Positions 9,800 through 24,899 of a stretch of 64,000 nucleotides of DNA are shown in pieces; position 1 is the first letter of the stretch; each line of letters starts with the position of its first letter. Both the position numbers and the translations under genes were made by a program. The notes under the pieces are model-generated. The model searched no databases and was not told the DNA's origin. It was given only the letters and a program-made list of their open reading frames with translations. Source of the stretch: Bursaphelenchus xylophilus (taxonomy: Eukaryota > Nematoda > Chromadorea > Rhabditida > Aphelenchoididae); the NCBI GenBank assembly GCA_904066235.2, contig CAJFCV020000001.1, positions 12,953,291 through 13,017,290 on the forward strand, given 5' to 3'.

Positions 9800-12700
9800 A
9801 GACATCAGTTTGAAAAAAAGTGAATTAGTGATGACGGAGTGAATTGACAAGACATACACCATTCGAAAGGTAACCTCCTAAGATTTTATCATGGCAAGTC
9901 TCAGCTTTTTTGGAATCAAACTACGCCCACACTGGGCGAAAAACTCTGATATTATACTTGACACCGGTTTTGAAAAAAGGTGAATTAGTGATGACGGAGT
10001 GAATTGACAAGACATACACCATTCGAAAGGTAACCTCCTAAGATTTTATCATGGCAAGTCTCAGCTTTTTTGGAATCAAACTACGCCCACACTGGGCGAA
10101 AAACTCTGATATTATACTAGACATCAGTTTGAAAAAAAGTGAATTAGTGATGACGGAGTGAATTGACAAGACATACACCATTCGAAAGGTAACCTCCTAA
10201 GATTTTATCATGGCAAGTCTCAGCTTTTTTGGAATCAAACCACGCCCACACTGGGCGAAAAACTCTGATATTATACTAGACACCGGTTTTGAAAAAAGGT
10301 GAATTAGTGATGACGGAGTGAATTGACAAGACATACACCATTCGAAAGGTAACCTCCTAAGATTTTATCATGGCAAGTCTCAGCTTTTTTGGAATCAAAC
10401 TACGCCCACACTGGGCGAAAAACTCTGATATTATACTAGACATCAGTTTGAAAAAAAGTGAATTAGTGATGACGGAGTGAATTGACAAGACATACACCAT
10501 TCGAAAGGTAACCTCCTAAGATTTTATCATGGCAAGTCTCAGCTTTTTTGGAATCAAACTACGCCCACACTGGGCGAAAAACTCTGATATTATACTAGAC
10601 ATCAGTTTGAAAAAAAAGTGAATTAGTGATGACGGAGTGAATTGACAAGACATACACCATTCGAAAGGTAACCTCCTAAGATTTTATCATGGCAAGTCTC
10701 AGCTTTTTTGGAATCAAACTACGCCCACACTGGGCGAAAAACTCTGATATTATACTAGACATCAGTTTGAAAAAAAGTGAATTAGTGATGACGGAGTGAA
10801 TTGACAAGACATACACCATTCGAAAGGTAACCTCCTAGGATTTTATCATGGCAAGTCTCAGCTTTTTTGGAATCAAACCACGCCCACACTGGGCGAAAAA
10901 CTCTGATATTATACTAGACATCAGTTTTGAAAAAAAGTGAATTAGTGATGACGGAGTGAATTGACAAGACATACACCATTCGAAAGGTAACCTCCTAAGA
11001 TTTTATCATGGCAAGTCTCAGCTTTTTTGGAATCAAACTACGCCCACACTGGGCGAAAAACTCTGATATTATACTAGACATCAGTTTGAAAAAAAGTGAA
11101 TTAGTGATGACGGAGTGAATTGACAAGACATACACCATTCGAAAGGTAACCTCCTAAGATTTTATCATGGCAAGTCTCAGCTTTTTTGGAATCAAACTAC
11201 GCCCACACTGGGCGAAAAACTCTGATATTATACTAGACATCAGTTTGAAAAAAAGTGAATTAGTGATGACGGAGTGAATTGACAAGACATACACCATTCG
11301 AAAGGTAACCTCCTAAGATTTTATCATGGCAAGTCTCAGCTTTTTTGGAATCAAACTACGCCCACACTGGGCGAAAAACTCTGATATTATACTAGACATC
11401 AGTTTGAAAAAAAGTGAATTAGTGATGACGGAGTGAATTGACAAGACATACACCATTCGAAAGGTAACCTCCTAGGATTTTATCATGGCAAGTCTCAGCT
11501 TTTTTGGAATCAAACTACGCCCACACTGGGCGAAAAACTCTGATATTATACTAGACATCAGTTTGAAAAAAAAGTGAATTAGTGATGACGGAGTGAATTG
11601 ACAAGACATACACCATTCGAAAGGTAACCTCCTAAGATTTTATCATGGCAAGTCTCAGCTTTTTTGGAATCAAACCACGCCCACACTGGGCGAAAAACTC
11701 TGATATTATACTAGATACCAGTTTGAAAAAAGGTGAATTAGTGATGACGGAGTGAATTGACAAGACATACACCATTCGAAAGGTAACCTCCTAAGATTTT
11801 ATGATGGCAAGTCTCAGCTCTTTTGGAATCAAACTACGCCCACACTGGGCGAAAAACTCTGATATTATACTAGACATCAGTTTGAAAAAAAGTGAATTAG
11901 TGATGACGGAGTGAATTGACAAGACATACACCATTCGAAAGGTAACCTCCTAAGATTTTATCATGGCAAGTCTCAGCTTTTTTGGAATCAAACTACGCCC
12001 ACACTGGGCGAAAAACTCTGATATTATACTAGACATCAGTTTGAAAAAAAGTGAATTAGTGATGACGGAGTGAATTGACAAGACATACACCATTCGAAAG
12101 GTAACCTCCTAAGATTTTATCATGGCAAGTCTCAGCTTTTTTGGAATCAAACTACGCCCACACTGGGCGAAAAACTCTGATATTATACTAGACATCAGTT
12201 TGAAAAAAAAGTGAATTAGTGATGACGGAGTGAATTGACAAGACATACACCATTCGAAAGGTAACCTCCTAAGATTTTATCATGGCAAGTCTCAGCTTTT
12301 TTGGAATCAAACCACGCCCACACTGGGCGAAAAACTCTGATATTATACTAGACATCAGTTTGAAAAAAAGTGAATTAGTGATGACGGAGTGAATTGACAA
12401 GACATACACCATTCGAAAGGTAACCTCCTAAGATTTTATCATGGCAAGTCTCAGCTTTTTTGGAATCAAACTACGCCCACACTGGGCGAAAAACTCTGAT
12501 ATTATACTAGACATCAGTTTTGAAAAAAAGGTGAATTAGTGATGACGGAGTGAATTGACAAGACATACACCATTCGAAAGGTAACCTCCTAGGATTTTAT
12601 CATGGCAAGTCTCAGCTTTTTTGGAATCAAACTACGCCCACACTGGGCGAAAAACTCTGATATTATACTAGACATCAGTTTGAAAAAAAAGTGAATTAGT

Positions 12701-15700
12701 GATGACGGAGTGAATTGACAAGACATACACCATTCGAAAGGTAACCTCCTAAGATTTTATCATGGCAAGTCTCAGCTTTTTTGGAATCAAACTACGCCCA
12801 CACTGGGCGAAAAACTCTGATATTATACTAGACATCAGTTTTGAAAAAAGGTGAATTAGTGATGACGGAGTGAATTGACAAGACATACACCATTCGAAAG
12901 GTAACCTCCTAGGATTTTATCATGGCAAGTCTCAGCTTTTTTGGAATCAAACTACGCCCACACTGGGCGAAAAACTCTGATATTATACTAGACATCAGTT
13001 TGAAAAAAAGTGAATTAGTGATGACGGAGTGAATTGACAAGACATACACCATTCGAAAGGTAACCTCCTAAGATTTTATCATGGCAAGTCTCAGCTTTTT
13101 TGGAATCAAACTACGCCCACACTGGGCGAAAAACTCTGATATTATACTAGACATCAGTTTTGAAAAAAAGTGAATTAGTGATGACGGAGTGAATTGACAA
13201 GACATACACCATTCGAAAGGTAACCTCCTAAGATTTTATCATGGCAAGTCTCAGCTTTTTTGGAATCAAACTACGCCCACACTGGGCGAAAAACTCTGAT
13301 ATTATACTAGACATCAGTTTGAAAAAAAGTGAATTAGTGATGACGGAGTGAATTGACAAGACATACACCATTCGAAAGGTAACCTCCTAAGATTTTATCA
13401 TGGCAAGTCTCAGCTTTTTTGGAATCAAACTACGCCCACACTGGGCGAAAAACTCTGATATTATACTTGACACCGGTTTTGAAAAAAGGTGAATTAGTGA
13501 TGACGGAGTGAATTGACAAGACATACACCATTCGAAAGGTAACCTCCTAAGATTTTATCATGGCAAGTCTCAGCTTTTTTGGAATCAAACTACGCCCACA
13601 CTGGGCGAAAAACTCTGATATTATACTAGACATCAGTTTGAAAAAAAGTGAATTAGTGATGACGGAGTGAATTGACAAGACATACACCATTCGAAAGGTA
13701 ACCTCCTAAGATTTTATCATGGCAAGTCTCAGCTTTTTTGGAATCAAACTACGCCCACACTGGGCGAAAAACTCTGATATTATACTTGACACCGGTTTTG
13801 AAAAAAGGTGAATTAGTGATGACGGAGTGAATTGACAAGACATACACCATTCGAAAGGTAACCTCCTAAGATTTTATCATGGCAAGTCTCAGCTTTTTTG
13901 GAATCAAACTACGCCCACACTGGGCGAAAAACTCTGATATTATACTAGACATCAGTTTGAAAAAAAGTGAATTAGTGATGACGGAGTGAATTGACAAGAC
14001 ATACACCATTCGAAAGGTAACCTCCTAAGATTTTATCATGGCAAGTCTCAGCTTTTTTGGAATCAAACTACGCCCACACTGGGCGAAAAACTCTGATATT
14101 ATACTAGACATCAGTTTGAAAAAAAGGTGAATTAGTGATGACGGAGTGAATTGACAAGACATACACCATTCGAAAGGTAACCTCCTAAGATTTTATCATG
14201 GCAAGTCTCAGCTTTTTTGGAATCAAACTACGCCCACACTGGGCGAAAAACTCTGATATTATACTAGACATCAGTTTGAAAAAAAGTGAATTAGTGATGA
14301 CGGAGTGAATTGACAAGACATACACCATTCGAAAGGTAACCTCCTAAGATTTTATCATGGCAAGTCTCAGCTTTTTTGGAATCAAACTACGCCCACACTG
14401 GGCGAAAAACTCTGATATTATACTAGACATCAGTTTGAAAAAAAGTGAATTAGTGATGACGGAGTGAATTGACAAGACATACACCATTCGAAAGGTAACC
14501 TCCTAAGATTTTATCATGGCAAGTCTCAGCTTTTTTGGAATCAAACTACGCCCACACTGGGCGAAAAACTCTGATATTATACTTGACACCGGTTTTGAAA
14601 AAAGGTGAATTAGTGATGACGGAGTGAATTGACAAGACATACACCATTCGAAAGGTAACCTCCTAAGATTTTATCATGGCAAGTCTCAGCTTTTTTGGAA
14701 TCAAACTACGCCCACACTGGGCGAAAAACTCTGATATTATACTAGACATCAGTTTGAAAAAAAGTGAATTAGTGATGACGGAGTGAATTGACAAGACATA
14801 CACCATTCGAAAGGTAACCTCCTAAGATTTTATCATGGCAAGTCTCAGCTTTTTTGGAATCAAACTACGCCCACACTGGGCGAAAAACTCTGATATTATA
14901 CTAGACATCAGTTTGAAAAAAAAGTGAATTAGTGATGACGGAGTGAATTGACAAGACATACACCATTCGAAAGGTAACCTCCTAAGATTTTATCATGGCA
15001 AGTCTCAGCTTTTTTGGAATCAAACTACGCCCACACTGGGCGAAAAACTCTGATATTATACTAGACATCAGTTTGAAAAAAAGTGAATTAGTGATGACGG
15101 AGTGAATTGACAAGACATACACCATTCGAAAGGTAACCTCCTAAGATTTTATCATGGCAAGTCTCAGCTTTTTTGGAATCAAACTACGCCCACACTGGGC
15201 GAAAAACTCTGATATTATACTTGACACCGGTTTTGAAAAAAGGTGAATTAGTGATGACGGAGTGAATTGACAAGACATACACCATTCGAAAGGTAACCTC
15301 CTAAGATTTTATCATGGCAAGTCTCAGCTTTTTTGGAATCAAACTACGCCCACACTGGGCGAAAAACTCTGATATTATACTAGACATCAGTTTGAAAAAA
15401 AGTGAATTAGTGATGACGGAGTGAATTGACAAGACATACACCATTCGAAAGGTAACCTCCTAAGATTTTATCATGGCAAGTCTCAGCTTTTTTGGAATCA
15501 AACTACGCCCACACTGGGCGAAAAACTCTGATATTATACTTGACACCGGTTTTGAAAAAAGGTGAATTAGTGATGACGGAGTGAATTGACAAGACATACA
15601 CCATTCGAAAGGTAACCTCCTAAGATTTTATCATGGCAAGTCTCAGCTTTTTTGGAATCAAACTACGCCCACACTGGGCGAAAAACTCTGATATTATACT

Positions 15701-18400
15701 AGACATCAGTTTGAAAAAAAGTGAATTAGTGATGACGGAGTGAATTGACAAGACATACACCATTCGAAAGGTAACCTCCTAAGATTTTATCATGGCAAGT
15801 CTCAGCTTTTTTGGAATCAAACTACGCCCACACTGGGCGAAAAACTCTGATATTATACTAGACATCAGTTTGAAAAAAAGTGAATTAGTGATGACGGAGT
15901 GAATTGACAAGACATACACCATTCGAAAGGTAACCTCCTAAGATTTTATCACGGCAAGTCTCAGCTTTTTTGGAATCAAACTACGCCCACACTGGGCGAA
16001 AAACTCTGATATTATACTAGACATCAGTTTGAAAAAAAAGTGAATTAGTGATGACGGAGTGAATTGACAAGACATACACCATTCGAAAGGTAACCTCCTA
16101 AGATTTTATCATGGCAAGTCTCAGCTTTTTTGGAATCAAACTACGCCCACACTGGGCGAAAAACTCTGATATTATACTAGACATCAGTTTGAAAAAAAGT
16201 GAATTAGTGATGACGGAGTGAATTGACAAGACATACACCATTCGAAAGGTAACCTCCTAAGATTTTATCATGGCAAGTCTCAGCTTTTTTGGAATCAAAC
16301 TACGCCCACACTGGGCGAAAAACTCTGATATTATACTAGACATCAGTTTGAAAAAAAAGTGAATTAGTGATGACGGAGTGAATTGACAAGACATACACCA
16401 TTCGAAAGGTAACCTCCTAAGATTTTATCATGGCAAGTCTCAGCTTTTTTGGAATCAAACTACGCCCACACTGGGCGAAAAACTCTGATATTATACTAGA
16501 CATCAGTTTGAAAAAAAGTGAATTAGTGATGACGGAGTGAATTGACAAGACATACACCATTCGAAAGGTAACCTCCTAAGATTTTATCATGGCAAGTCTC
16601 AGCTTTTTTGGAATCAAACTACGCCCACACTGGGCGAAAAACTCTGATATTATACTAGACATCAGTTTGAAAAAAAGTGAATTAGTGATGACGGAGTGAA
16701 TTGACAAGACATACACCATTCGAAAGGTAACCTCCTAAGATTTTATCATGGCAAGTCTCAGCTTTTTTGGAATCAAACTACGCCCACACTGGGCGAAAAA
16801 CTCTGATATTATACTAGACATCAGTTTGAAAAAAAGTGAATTAGTGATGACGGAGTGAATTGACAAGACATACACCATTCGAAAGGTAACCTCCTAAGAT
16901 TTTATCACGGCAAGTCTCAGCTTTTTTGGAATCAAACTACGCCCACACTGGGCGAAAAACTCTGATATTATACTAGACATCAGTTTGAAAAAAAAGTGAA
17001 TTAGTGATGACGGAGTGAATTGACAAGACATACACCATTCGAAAGGTAACCTCCTAAGATTTTATCATGGCAAGTCTCAGCTTTTTTGGAATCAAACTAC
17101 GCCCACACTGGGCGAAAAACTCTGATATTATACTTGACACCGGTTTTGAAAAAAGGTGAATTAGTGATGACGGAGTGAATTGACAAGACATACACCATTC
17201 GAAAGGTAACCTCCTAAGATTTTATCATGGCAAGTCTCAGCTTTTTTGGAATCAAACTACGCCCACACTGGGCGAAAAACTCTGATATTATACTAGACAT
17301 CAGTTTGAAAAAAAGTGAATTAGTGATGACGGAGTGAATTGACAAGACATACACCATTCGAAAGGTAACCTCCTAAGATTTTATCATGGCAAGTCTCAGC
17401 TTTTTTGGAATCAAACTACGCCCACACTGGGCGAAAAACTCTGATATTATACTTGACACCGGTTTTGAAAAAAGGTGAATTAGTGATGACGGAGTGAATT
17501 GACAAGACATACACCATTCGAAAGGTAACCTCCTAAGATTTTATCATGGCAAGTCTCAGCTTTTTTGGAATCAAACTACGCCCACACTGGGCGAAAAACT
17601 CTGATATTATACTAGACATCAGTTTGAAAAAAAAGTGAATTAGTGATGACGGAGTGAATTGACAAGACATACACCATTCGAAAGGTAACCTCCTAAGATT
17701 TTATCATGGCAAGTCTCAGCTTTTTTGGAATCAAACTACGCCCACACTGGGCGAAAAACTCTGATATTATACTTGACACCGGTTTTGAAAAAAGGTGAAT
17801 TAGTGATGACGGAGTGAATTGACAAGACATACACCATTCGAAAGGTAACCTCCTAAGATTTTATCATGGCAAGTCTCAGCTTTTTTGGAATCAAACTACG
17901 CCCACACTGGGCGAAAAACTCTGATATTATACTTGACACCGGTTTTGAAAAAAGGTGAATTAGTGATGACGGAGTGAATTGACAAGACATACACCATTCG
18001 AAAGGTAACCTCCTAAGATTTTATCATGGCAAGTCTCAGCTTTTTTGGAATCAAACTACGCCCACACTGGGCGAAAAACTCTGATATTATACTTGACACC
18101 GGTTTTGAAAAAAGGTGAATTAGTGATGACGGAGTGAATTGACAAGACATACACCATTCGAAAGGTAACCTCCTAAGATTTTATCATGGCAAGTCTCGGC
18201 TTTTTTGGAATCAAACTACGCCCACACTGGGCGAAAAACTCTGATATTATACTAGACATCAGTTTGAAAAAAAAGTGAATTAGTGATGACGGAGTGAATT
18301 GACAAGACATACACCATTCGAAAGGTAACCTCCTAAGATTTTATCACGGCAAGTCTCAGCTTTTTTGGAATCAAACTACGCCCACACTGGGCGAAAAACT
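9800..18400. repeat. Satellite zone dominated by type A
   Basis: Most monomers are type A (ctacg...agacatcag). Type B tails occur singly, for example near 9957, 13467, 13790, 14580, 15222 and 15540, and in a run near 17450-18110. A private variant near 11800 has 'atgatggcaag' and 'ctcagctctttt'. Confidence 0.85.
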
Positions 18401-18479
18401 CTGATATTATACTAGACATCAGTTTGAAAAAAAAGTGAATTAGTGATGACGGAGTGAATTGACAAGACATACACCATTC

Positions 18480-21400
18480 GAAAGGTAACCTCCTAGGATT
18501 TTATCACGGCAAGTCTCAGCTTTTTTGGAATCAAACTACGCCCACACTGGGCGAAAAACTCTGATATTATACTAGACATCAGTTTGAAAAAAAGTGAATT
18601 AGTGATGACGGAGTGAATTGACAAGACATACACCATTCGATAGGTAACCTCCTAAGATTTTATCATGGCAAGTCTCAGCTTTTTTGGAATCAAACTACGC
18701 CCACACTGGGCGAAAAACTCTGATATTATACTAGACATCAGTTTGAAAAAAAGTGAATTAGTGATGACGGAGTGAATTGACAAGACATACACCATTCGAA
18801 AGGTAACCTCCTAAGATTTTATCATGGCAAGTCTCAGCTTTTTTGGAATCAAACCACGCCCACACTGGGCGAAAAACTCTGATATTATACTTGACACCGG
18901 TTTTGAAAAAAGGTGAATTAGTGATGACGGAGTGAATTGACAAGACATACACCATTCGAAAGGTAACCTCCTAAGATTTTATCATGGCAAGTCTCAGCTT
19001 TTTTGGAATCAAACTACGCCCACACTGGGCGAAAAACTCTGATATTATACTAGACATCAGTTTGAAAAAAAAGTGAATTAGTGATGACGGAGTGAATTGA
19101 CAAGACATACACCATTCGAAAGGTAACCTCCTAAGATTTTATCACGGCAAGTCTCGGCTTTTTTGGAATCAAACTACGCCCACACTGGGCGAAAAACTCT
19201 GATATTATACTAGACATCAGTTTGAAAAAAAGTGAATTAGTGATGACGGAGTGAATTGACAAGACATACACCATTCGAAAGGTAACCTCCTAAGATTTTA
19301 TCATGGCAAGTCTCGGCTTTTTTGGAATCAAACTACGCCCACACTGGGCGAAAAACTCTGATATTATACTAGACATCAGTTTGAAAAAAAGTGAATTAGT
19401 GATGACGGAGTGAATTGACAAGACATACACCATTCGAAAGGTAACCTCCTAAGATTTTATCATGGCAAGTCTCAGCTTTTTTGGAATCAAACTACGCCCA
19501 CACTGGGCGAAAAACTCTGATATTATACTTGACACCGGTTTTGAAAAAAGGTGAATTAGTGATGACGGAGTGAATTGACAAGACATACACCATTCGAAAG
19601 GTAACCTCCTAAGATTTTATCATGGCAAGTCTCGGCTTTTTTGGAATCAAACTACGCCCACACTGGGCGAAAAACTCTGATATTATACTAGACATCAGTT
19701 TGAAAAAAAGTGAATTAGTGATGACGGAGTGAATTGACAAGACATACACCATTCGAAAGGTAACCTCCTAAGATTTTATCATGGCAAGTCTCAGCTTTTT
19801 TGGAATCAAACTACGCCCACACTGGGCGAAAAACTCTGATATTATACTTGACACCGGTTTTGAAAAAAGGTGAATTAGTGATGACGGAGTGAATTGACAA
19901 GACATACACCATTCGAAAGGTAACCTCCTAAGATTTTATCATGGCAAGTCTCGGCTTTTTTGGAATCAAACTACGCCCACACTGGGCGAAAAACTCTGAT
20001 ATTATACTAGACATCAGTTTGAAAAAAAAGTGAATTAGTGATGACGGAGTGAATTGACAAGACATACACCATTCGAAAGGTAACCTCCTAAGATTTTATC
20101 ACGGCAAGTCTCGGCTTTTTTGGAATCAAACTACGCCCACACTGGGCGAAAAACTCTGATATTATACTAGACATCAGTTTGAAAAAAAGTGAATTAGTGA
20201 TGACGGAGTGAATTGACAAGACATACACCATTCGAAAGGTAACCTCCTAAGATTTTATCATGGCAAGTCTCAGCTTTTTTGGAATCAAACTACGCCCACA
20301 CTGGGCGAAAAACTCTGATATTATACTTGACACCGGTTTTGAAAAAAGGTGAATTAGTGATGACGGAGTGAATTGACAAGACATACACCATTCGAAAGGT
20401 AACCTCCTAAGATTTTATCATGGCAAGTCTCGGCTTTTTTGGAATCAAACTACGCCCACACTGGGCGAAAAACTCTGATATTATACTAGACATCAGTTTG
20501 AAAAAAAAGTGAATTAGTGATGACGGAGTGAATTGACAAGACATACACCATTCGAAAGGTAACCTCCTAAGATTTTATCATGGCAAGTCTCAGCTTTTTT
20601 GGAATCAAACTACGCCCACACTGGGCGAAAAACTCTGATATTATACTTGACACCGGTTTTGAAAAAAGGTGAATTAGTGATGACGGAGTGAATTGACAAG
20701 ACATACACCATTCGAAAGGTAACCTCCTAAGATTTTATCATGGCAAGTCTCGGCTTTTTTGGAATCAAACTACGCCCACACTGGGCGAAAAACTCTGATA
20801 TTATACTAGACATCAGTTTGAAAAAAAGTGAATTAGTGATGACGGAGTGAATTGACAAGACATACACCATTCGAAAGGTAACCTCCTAAGATTTTATCAC
20901 GGCAAGTCTCGGCTTTTTTGGAATCAAACTACGCCCACACTGGGCGAAAAACTCTGATATTATACTAGACATCAGTTTGAAAAAAAAAGTGAATTAGTGA
21001 TGACGGAGTGAATTGACAAGACATACACCATTCGAAAGGTAACCTCCTAGGATTTTATCACGGCAAGTCTCAGCTTTTTTGGAATCAAACTACGCCCACA
21101 CTGGGCGAAAAACTCTGATATTATACTAGACATCAGTTTGAAAAAAAGTGAATTAGTGATGACGGAGTGAATTGACAAGACATACACCATTCGATAGGTA
21201 ACCTCCTAAGATTTTATCATGGCAAGTCTCAGCTTTTTTGGAATCAAACTACGCCCACACTGGGCGAAAAACTCTGATATTATACTAGACATCAGTTTGA
21301 AAAAAAGTGAATTAGTGATGACGGAGTGAATTGACAAGACATACACCATTCGAAAGGTAACCTCCTAAGATTTTATCATGGCAAGTCTCAGCTTTTTTGG

Positions 21401-22300
21401 AATCAAACCACGCCCACACTGGGCGAAAAACTCTGATATTATACTTGACACCGGTTTTGAAAAAAGGTGAATTAGTGATGACGGAGTGAATTGACAAGAC
21501 ATACACCATTCGAAAGGTAACCTCCTAAGATTTTATCATGGCAAGTCTCGGCTTTTTTGGAATCAAACTACGCCCACACTGGGCGAAAAACTCTGATATT
21601 ATACTAGACATCAGTTTGAAAAAAAGTGAATTAGTGATGACGGAGTGAATTGACAAGACATACACCATTCGAAAGGTAACCTCCTAAGATTTTATCATGG
21701 CAAGTCTCAGCTTTTTTGGAATCAAACTACGCCCACACTGGGCGAAAAACTCTGATATTATACTTGACACCGGTTTTGAAAAAAGGTGAATTAGTGATGA
21801 CGGAGTGAATTGACAAGACATACACCATTCGAAAGGTAACCTCCTAAGATTTTATCATGGCAAGTCTCGGCTTTTTTGGAATCAAACTACGCCCACACTG
21901 GGCGAAAAACTCTGATATTATACTAGACATCAGTTTGAAAAAAAGTGAATTAGTGATGACGGAGTGAATTGACAAGACATACACCATTCGAAAGGTAACC
22001 TCCTAAGATTTTATCACGGCAAGTCTCAGCTTTTTTGGAATCAAACTACGCCCACACTGGGCGAAAAACTCTGATATTATACTAGACATCAGTTTGAAAA
22101 AAAAGTGAATTAGTGATGACGGAGTGAATTGACAAGACATACACCATTCGAAAGGTAACCTCCTAAGATTTTATCACGGCAAGTCTCAGCTTTTTTGGAA
22201 TCAAACTACGCCCACACTGGGCGAAAAACTCTGATATTATACTAGACATCAGTTTGAAAAAAAGTGAATTAGTGATGACGGAGTGAATTGACAAGACATA
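18480..22300. repeat. 16-monomer segmental repeat within the satellite
   Basis: The rare variant 'cattcgataggtaacc' occurs at about 18640 and 21195, 2555 bp apart (16 monomers). Each copy is preceded by a 'ctcctagg...atcacggc' monomer and followed by a 'ccacg' type-B monomer. This zone is also enriched for 'tctcggc' and 'atcacggc'. It indicates an unequal-exchange duplication of a 16-monomer block. Confidence 0.8.
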
Positions 22301-24899
22301 CACCATTCGAAAGGTAACCTCCTAAGATTTTATCATGGCAAGTCTCAGCTTTTTTGGAATCAAACTACGCCCACACTGGGCGAAAAACTCTGATATTATA
22401 CTAGACATCAGTTTTGAAAAAAAGTGAATTAGTGATGACGGAGTGAATTGACAAGACATACACCATTCGAAAGGTAACCTCCTAAGATTTTATCATGGCA
22501 AGTCTCAGCTTTTTTGGAATCAAACCACGCCCACACTGGGCGAAAAACTCTGATATTATACTTGACACCGGTTTTGAAAAAAGGTGAATTAGTGATGACG
22601 GAGTGAATTGACAAGACATACACCATTCGAAAGGTAACCTCCTAAGATTTTATCATGGCAAGTCTCAGCTTTTTTGGAATCAAACTACGCCCACACTGGG
22701 CGAAAAACTCTGATATTATACTAGACATCAGTTTGAAAAAAAGTGAATTAGTGATGACGGAGTGAATTGACAAGACATACACCATTCGAAAGGTAACCTC
22801 CTAAGATTTTATCACGGCAAGTCTCGGCTTTTTTGGAATCAAACTACGCCCACACTGGGCGAAAAACTCTGATATTATACTAGACATCAGTTTGAAAAAA
22901 AGTGAATTAGTGATGACGGAGTGAATTGACAAGACATACACCATTCGAAAGGTAACCTCCTAAGATTTTATCATGGCAAGTCTCGGCTTTTTTGGAATCA
23001 AACTACGCCCACACTGGGCGAAAAACTCTGATATTATACTAGACATCAGTTTGAAAAAAAGTGAATTAGTGATGACGGAGTGAATTGACAAGACATACAC
23101 CATTCGAAAGGTAACCTCCTAAGATTTTATCATGGCAAGTCTCAGCTTTTTTGGAATCAAACTACGCCCACACTGGGCGAAAAACTCTGATATTATACTA
23201 GACATCAGTTTGAAAAAAAAGTGAATTAGTGATGACGGAGTGAATTGACAAGACATACACCATTCGAAAGGTAACCTCCTAAGATTTTATCATGGCAAGT
23301 CTCAGCTTTTTTGGAATCAAACTACGCCCACACTGGGCGAAAAACTCTGATATTATACTAGACATCAGTTTGAAAAAAAGTGAATTAGTGATGACGGAGT
23401 GAATTGACAAGACATACACCATTCGAAAGGTAACCTCCTAAGATTTTATCATGGCAAGTCTCAGCTTTTTTGGAATCAAACTACGCCCACACTGGGCGAA
23501 AAACTCTGATATTATACTTGACACCGGTTTTGAAAAAAGGTGAATTAGTGATGACGGAGTGAATTGACAAGACATACACCATTCGAAAGGTAACCTCCTA
23601 AGATTTTATCATGGCAAGTCTCAGCTTTTTTGGAATCAAACTACGCCCACACTGGGCGAAAAACTCTGATATTATACTAGACATCAGTTTGAAAAAAAAG
23701 TGAATTAGTGATGACGGAGTGAATTGACAAGACATACACCATTCGAAAGGTAACCTCCTAAGATTTTATCATGGCAAGTCTCAGCTTTTTTGGAATCAAA
23801 CTACGCCCACACTGGGCGAAAAACTCTGATATTATACTTGACACCGGTTTTGAAAAAAGGTGAATTAGTGATGACGGAGTGAATTGACAAGACATACACC
23901 ATTCGAAAGGTAACCTCCTAAGATTTTATCATGGCAAGTCTCGGCTTTTTTGGAATCAAACTACGCCCACACTGGGCGAAAAACTCTGATATTATACTAG
24001 ACATCAGTTTGAAAAAAAGTGAATTAGTGATGACGGAGTGAATTGACAAGACATACACCATTCGAAAGGTAACCTCCTAAGATTTTATCATGGCAAGTCT
24101 CAGCTTTTTTGGAATCAAACTACGCCCACACTGGGCGAAAAACTCTGATATTATACTTGACACCGGTTTTGAAAAAAGGTGAATTAGTGATGACGGAGTG
24201 AATTGACAAGACATACACCATTCGAAAGGTAACCTCCTAAGATTTTATCATGGCAAGTCTCGGCTTTTTTGGAATCAAACTACGCCCACACTGGGCGAAA
24301 AACTCTGATATTATACTAGACATCAGTTTGAAAAAAAGTGAATTAGTGATGACGGAGTGAATTGACAAGACATACACCATTCGAAAGGTAACCTCCTAAG
24401 ATTTTATCATGGCAAGTCTCAGCTTTTTTGGAATCAAACTACGCCCACACTGGGCGAAAAACTCTGATATTATACTAGACATCAGTTTTGAAAAAAAGTG
24501 AATTAGTGATGACGGAGTGAATTGACAAGACATACACCATTCGAAAGGTAACCTCCTAAGATTTTATCACGGCAAGTCTCGGCTTTTTTGGAATCAAACT
24601 ACGCCCACACTGGGCGAAAAACTCTGATATTATACTAGACATCAGTTTGAAAAAAAGTGAATTAGTGATGACGGAGTGAATTGACAAGACATACACCATT
24701 CGAAAGGTAACCTCCTAAGATTTTATCATGGCAAGTCTCAGCTTTTTTGGAATCAAACTACGCCCACACTGGGCGAAAAACTCTGATATTATACTTGACA
24801 CCGGTTTTGAAAAAAGGTGAATTAGTGATGACGGAGTGAATTGACAAGACATACACCATTCGAAAGGTAACCTCCTAGGATTTTATCATGGCAAGTCTC

